Below are positions 62,901 to 64,000 of a stretch of DNA of 64,000 bases, in pieces. Below the pieces are notes generated by a model. That model was not told where the DNA came from. It searched no databases and saw nothing but the letters and a program-made list of their open reading frames with translations. Position numbers and translations under genes: made by a program. Every line of letters begins with the position of its first letter. The stretch's first letter is position 1. This DNA is from Drosophila pseudoobscura (lineage: Eukaryota; Arthropoda; Insecta; Diptera; Drosophilidae): NCBI RefSeq assembly GCF_009870125.1, contig NC_046681.1, positions 15,017,001 to 15,081,000 on the forward strand, given 5' to 3'.

Positions 62901-64000
62901 AGGCTGAAGACAGAGTATTAAAAGTGTTTTTTTATTGTTTAAGAGTAAAAGTTGTTTATAAAATATATTTATCATATATCAAAGTATAGTATCCATAGTT
63001 TATCCATAGGCGTATATTACAGTTTACCTTTTATACAGAGCCACCACACCGCCACTCTAGTTTCCACTTGAGCTAATTATATTTTGTGGTTTCTTTTATT
63101 TTTTTTGGTTTTCAAGGTTTCTTTTTATAACTCGAATAATGCAAACGCTTGATCCACTAAACGAACTAGACTACTGTATACTCGTATATAGTTATTTGAT
63201 TCTTGTATATATCAGAATATCAGTAGGTGTATATATATGTATATTATATTGTATGCTTGTATAGTTACTAAATGGTATTTGAGTCAATATTCATTATGTC
63301 GTATGTCGTGTGTCGTATGTATATATATATATTGCAAATTTCATTAATATCTCTACTTGAATTCCATATTCTTGTGTATATATGCACTATCTTCATATAG
63401 TTATTAATTTTCCCACTTGTTTCTTTGGTAATTGGTCCTTAGTACACTACATAGAAAGCAATTAAATATTCGGTATCGTTTTGTTTCTTAGAGCAATTTC
63501 AATTTCCATAGCATTGGGCGCCCCGACACGGCATCGCACTTATGGCTTCATCTGGAGGGCCGGACCTAGGCCCCATTTGAGGTAAAACACCTTCGTCCTT
63601 TAATTTTTTTGTGGGTGGGTGTGTGTTTGTGTGTCAACAGGGGTCGGGGCGTATGTGTGTGGGGCGAGGGGACGAGAGCGAGATGAGAGCAGCAGCAGCT
63701 GGTCTTTTTACAGCCGCAGACTCAGCTTTTCCGACATCTAACACAGCTGTGACGACCTTTCAGACCAAAAATAAACACCTGAAACCCACACACAGACCCG
63801 TCCGTCACCGACCACCACACCAGGTGGTGTACGAGTATCTGTGTGTGCTTTTCCTTTTCCCTTTGTAGGTATGCGTGTTTGCGTGTGTGTGTGCCAGCCA
63901 GCGAGTTAATTGTGGACGGGTAAACGTACACCCCCGGACTTAGCCAAACATTGGCATGCGTTTTGCCAGCGTCTAAAAACGCGTAAAAACGGCAGAAACC
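59960..64000. other. Noncoding DNA to the end of the window
   Basis: I see no coding exon. The frame crossing 61616-62137 lacks family resemblance. Contents include A/T-rich stretches, a TATATAAG at 60465-60472, TATA/GTATAT microsatellite DNA at 63220-63330 and GTGTGT-rich sequence at 63610-63660. Confidence 0.6.

Noticed and set aside
1-64000. CRISPR arrays, bacterial operons, riboswitches
   Set aside because: The DNA is clearly from a fly; tandem repeats seen lack the regular repeat-spacer pattern of CRISPR.

Overview
This window is Drosophila genomic DNA. Diagnostic evidence is a full coding exon for the EGF receptor ligand Spitz (spi), the mir-2b-2/mir-2a-1/mir-2a-2 microRNA cluster just upstream on the same strand, a Drosophila-type tRNA-Asp gene, an Mst-type Cys-Gly-Pro sperm protein gene and Ohler-type core promoter motifs. 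Spi differs enough from D. melanogaster, and an apparently recent Polinton is present, that another fly lineage (obscura-group-like) is likely; this is inference. Host introns are short (57-69 nt) except around spi.

Layout. 1-1218: host noncoding DNA. 1225-17900: a Polinton (Maverick) DNA virus-like transposon of about 16.7 kb, flanked by the 6-bp target duplication ATTATC, with 1831-bp terminal inverted repeats (TIRs). It carries regions for protein-primed DNA polymerase B, a chromodomain integrase, a packaging ATPase, penton-like and major capsid-like proteins, an adenain-like cysteine protease and several small proteins. It looks whole or nearly so and young. Its TIRs are unusual: each contains a further inverted pair of a 373-bp unit and a complete 117-codon acidic ORF.

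17907-37860: about 20 kb of host noncoding DNA, rich in GAGA/CT and CA microsatellites, with a 93-bp tandem repeat and a few splice-like signals on the minus strand, probably intron or regulatory DNA of a long gene. 37861-38072: tRNA-Asp(GTC) with an inverted fragment of itself next to it. 38320-39537 (minus): a two-exon gene resembling CDCA3/Tome-1. 40048-49834 (plus): the spi locus, with a motif-1 promoter and donor near 40.05-40.13 kb, an upstream intron carrying the three mir-2 hairpins, and the coding exon at 48.7-49.4 kb. 50725-51732 and 54438-55106 (both minus): two cytochrome b561 paralogues, separated by a degenerate tandem repeat, an INE-1-like fragment and decayed sequence. About 56.3-56.9 kb: a broken BEL/Pao retroelement trace. 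57635-58591 (minus): an F-box protein gene. 59621-59821 (minus): a sperm-tail type protein gene. 59.95-64 kb: noncoding.

The host genes are a mixed neighbourhood (EGFR ligand, cell-cycle protein, redox membrane proteins, F-box adaptor, testis protein) and not a pathway. The one functional unit is spi with its intronic microRNAs. The Polinton genes form their own replication, integration and virion-morphogenesis set. A dispersed repeat carrying motif-6 promoter elements occurs upstream of both the CDCA3-like/spi divergent promoter and the F-box gene.
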